Below, piece after piece: positions 54,050-54,939 of a stretch of 54,939 nt of DNA. The stretch is taken from positions 1 to 54,939 of the forward strand of contig CAYYCP010000012.1 of the NCBI GenBank assembly GCA_964470375.1. The letters run 5' to 3'. The notes under the pieces were generated by a model. The model saw only the letters and a list, made by a program, of their open reading frames with translations. It searched no databases and was not told where the DNA came from. Positions within the stretch are counted from its first letter, which is position 1. The number at the start of each line of letters is the position of its first letter. The position numbers and the translations under genes are program-made. This DNA comes from CAYNQK01 sp964470375 (GTDB taxonomy: Bacteria > Spirochaetota > Spirochaetia > Treponematales > JBGSOB01).

Positions 54050-54939
54050 ATGAAGTTCACATGCGAGAAAAGCGCTCTGCAAAAAGAAATAGCCTTTTCC
54101 CAGGAAATCATATCCACAAAAAACAGCATCTCAGTTCTTTCTAATGTCCTCATATCTGCTGAAGGTGCCAGCCTGACCATCAAAGCAACGGATATTAAGG
54201 TGTACTTCGAGACTTCCCTGCCTGTGGATGTCCAGCGTGAGGGCTCTGTGACTGTCTATTGCGACAAATTCCTGACAATTCTATCCACTATTCCGGATGG
54301 AGATATTGAAATTGAGTTAGTGGATAACCGCGTAGTCATAAGACCACTGTTTAAGAAGATCAGATTCCAGCTCAAGAGTATTGCTTCCGAGAAATTCCCC
54401 GAATTTCCTTTTGCGGAGGAAAAAGGATACTTCTCCCTCCCAGCCCGTACGGTTAAAGAGATGATTCAGAATACCATTTTCGCCGTATCAGATGATGAGA
54501 CGAGATACTTCATGAATGGTGTCTTCATGCAGAAAAACGGTGATTCCATCATCATGGTAGCAACTGACGGCCGGCGTCTTTCTTATGTGAAAAAAGTGCT
54601 GGATATCGCCCTGCCTGACTTCAAGGGTATCATCATTCCCCCAAAGATCCTCAACGTCATAGTAAGGCACTCGGGAGACGAAAACCCTATATCCTTCGCC
54701 ATTTCTGAAAAGAACCTTTTCGTACGTTTCGGAAATTACTCTATGTCTTCCGTCTTGATAGAAGGCCAGTTTCCTAACTATCAGCGGGTCATTCCAGAAA
54801 GCCAGAAGCACTCTTTCAGGTTGAACCGGGTGGATTTCATGGAGGCCTTGCGCCGCATCGCTATCCTGGTGGAGCAGAAGTCCAGGCGCACCTTCCTGAC
54901 CCTGAATAACGGCGAGATGGTCGTTTCCTCCGAAGAGGG
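54050..54939 (+). CDS. dnaN: DNA polymerase III sliding clamp (beta), cut by window edge
   Basis: Encodes the ring that tethers the replicative polymerase. The 296 residues seen from ATG 54050 cover domains 1 and 2 and the start of domain 3 of about 370. Typical parts are VLSNVLISAEGASLTIKATD, then YFMNGVFMQKNGDSIIMVATDGRRLSYV and GQFPNYQRVIPE. Nothing is broken. The C-terminal clamp-loader contact is outside the window. Confidence 0.97.
   Translation, partial: MKFTCEKSALQKEIAFSQEIISTKNSISVLSNVLISAEGASLTIKATDIKVYFETSLPVDVQREGSVTVYCDKFLTILSTIPDGDIEIELVDNRVVIRPLFKKIRFQLKSIASEKFPEFPFAEEKGYFSLPARTVKEMIQNTIFAVSDDETRYFMNGVFMQKNGDSIIMVATDGRRLSYVKKVLDIALPDFKGIIIPPKILNVIVRHSGDENPISFAISEKNLFVRFGNYSMSSVLIEGQFPNYQRVIPESQKHSFRLNRVDFMEALRRIAILVEQKSRRTFLTLNNGEMVVSSEE

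Overview
The window looks like the origin-proximal part of a GC-rich, anaerobic spirochaete chromosome, most likely a Treponema-like lineage; the taxonomy is inferred. The reasons are a DUF4954 protein, an exported cyclophilin-FKBP fusion, a bactofilin/M23 pair, a membrane-embedded chemotaxis receptor, two class III cyclases, many lipoproteins, and an oxygen-defence set without catalase (rubrerythrin, desulfoferrodoxin, rubredoxin). There is one run of 100 N (8471-8570), and both window ends cut genes. I saw no rRNA, tRNA or CRISPR array.

Layout. 1-8470: a cut lipoprotein glycoside hydrolase, a soluble cyclase, nadA, a large DUF2264 protein, and an overlapping operon of PaaX-like regulator, GNAT-YoaP enzyme and an all-helical protein that ends in the gap. 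8571-13603: a cut cupin gene, a lipoprotein Ntn-hydrolase of C45 type, an RNB exoribonuclease and a double LytM-domain peptidase. 13604-19645: a DUF4954 hexapeptide protein divergent from a NagB-like sugar isomerase plus nucleotidyltransferase-fold protein, then glpK. 19739-27160: a small membrane protein, ahcY-metK (methyl cycle), a chemotaxis receptor, a DUF3798 protein, a stand-alone receiver and a SpoU methyltransferase. 27183-28628: the oxygen-defence operon. 28789-32856: the double immunophilin facing an operon of M23 peptidase, bactofilin, yaaR and ricT. 33178-39003: an MBL-fold hydrolase, htpG, arfB, a GNAT, a DUF4197 protein and an AraC/GyrI-like regulator. 39034-47439: a SNF2 helicase, a VTT membrane protein, mazG, a DUF2807 repeat protein, a rhodanese, a lipoprotein and a membrane adenylate cyclase.

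47440-54939 is the replication-origin neighbourhood. gyrA and gyrB run leftward, dnaA and dnaN run rightward, and the AT-rich gyrB-dnaA gap carries three DnaA boxes. A perfect ParB-binding parS palindrome lies just beyond gyrA. This is the clearest non-coding signal in the window.

Other themes. cAMP: two class III cyclases and a perfect CRP-type operator in front of the rhodanese gene. Envelope shape: two M23 proteins, bactofilin, DUF2807. Amino-sugar metabolism: the NagB-like protein beside DUF4954. I did not find a clearly new multi-gene defence or mobile system. The best candidates for undescribed biology are the NagB-like/nucleotidyltransferase/DUF4954 locus, the PaaX/GNAT-YoaP/helical operon, the bactofilin-RicT operon, and a short inverted-repeat element at 45206-45307 with a related solo end at 13611.
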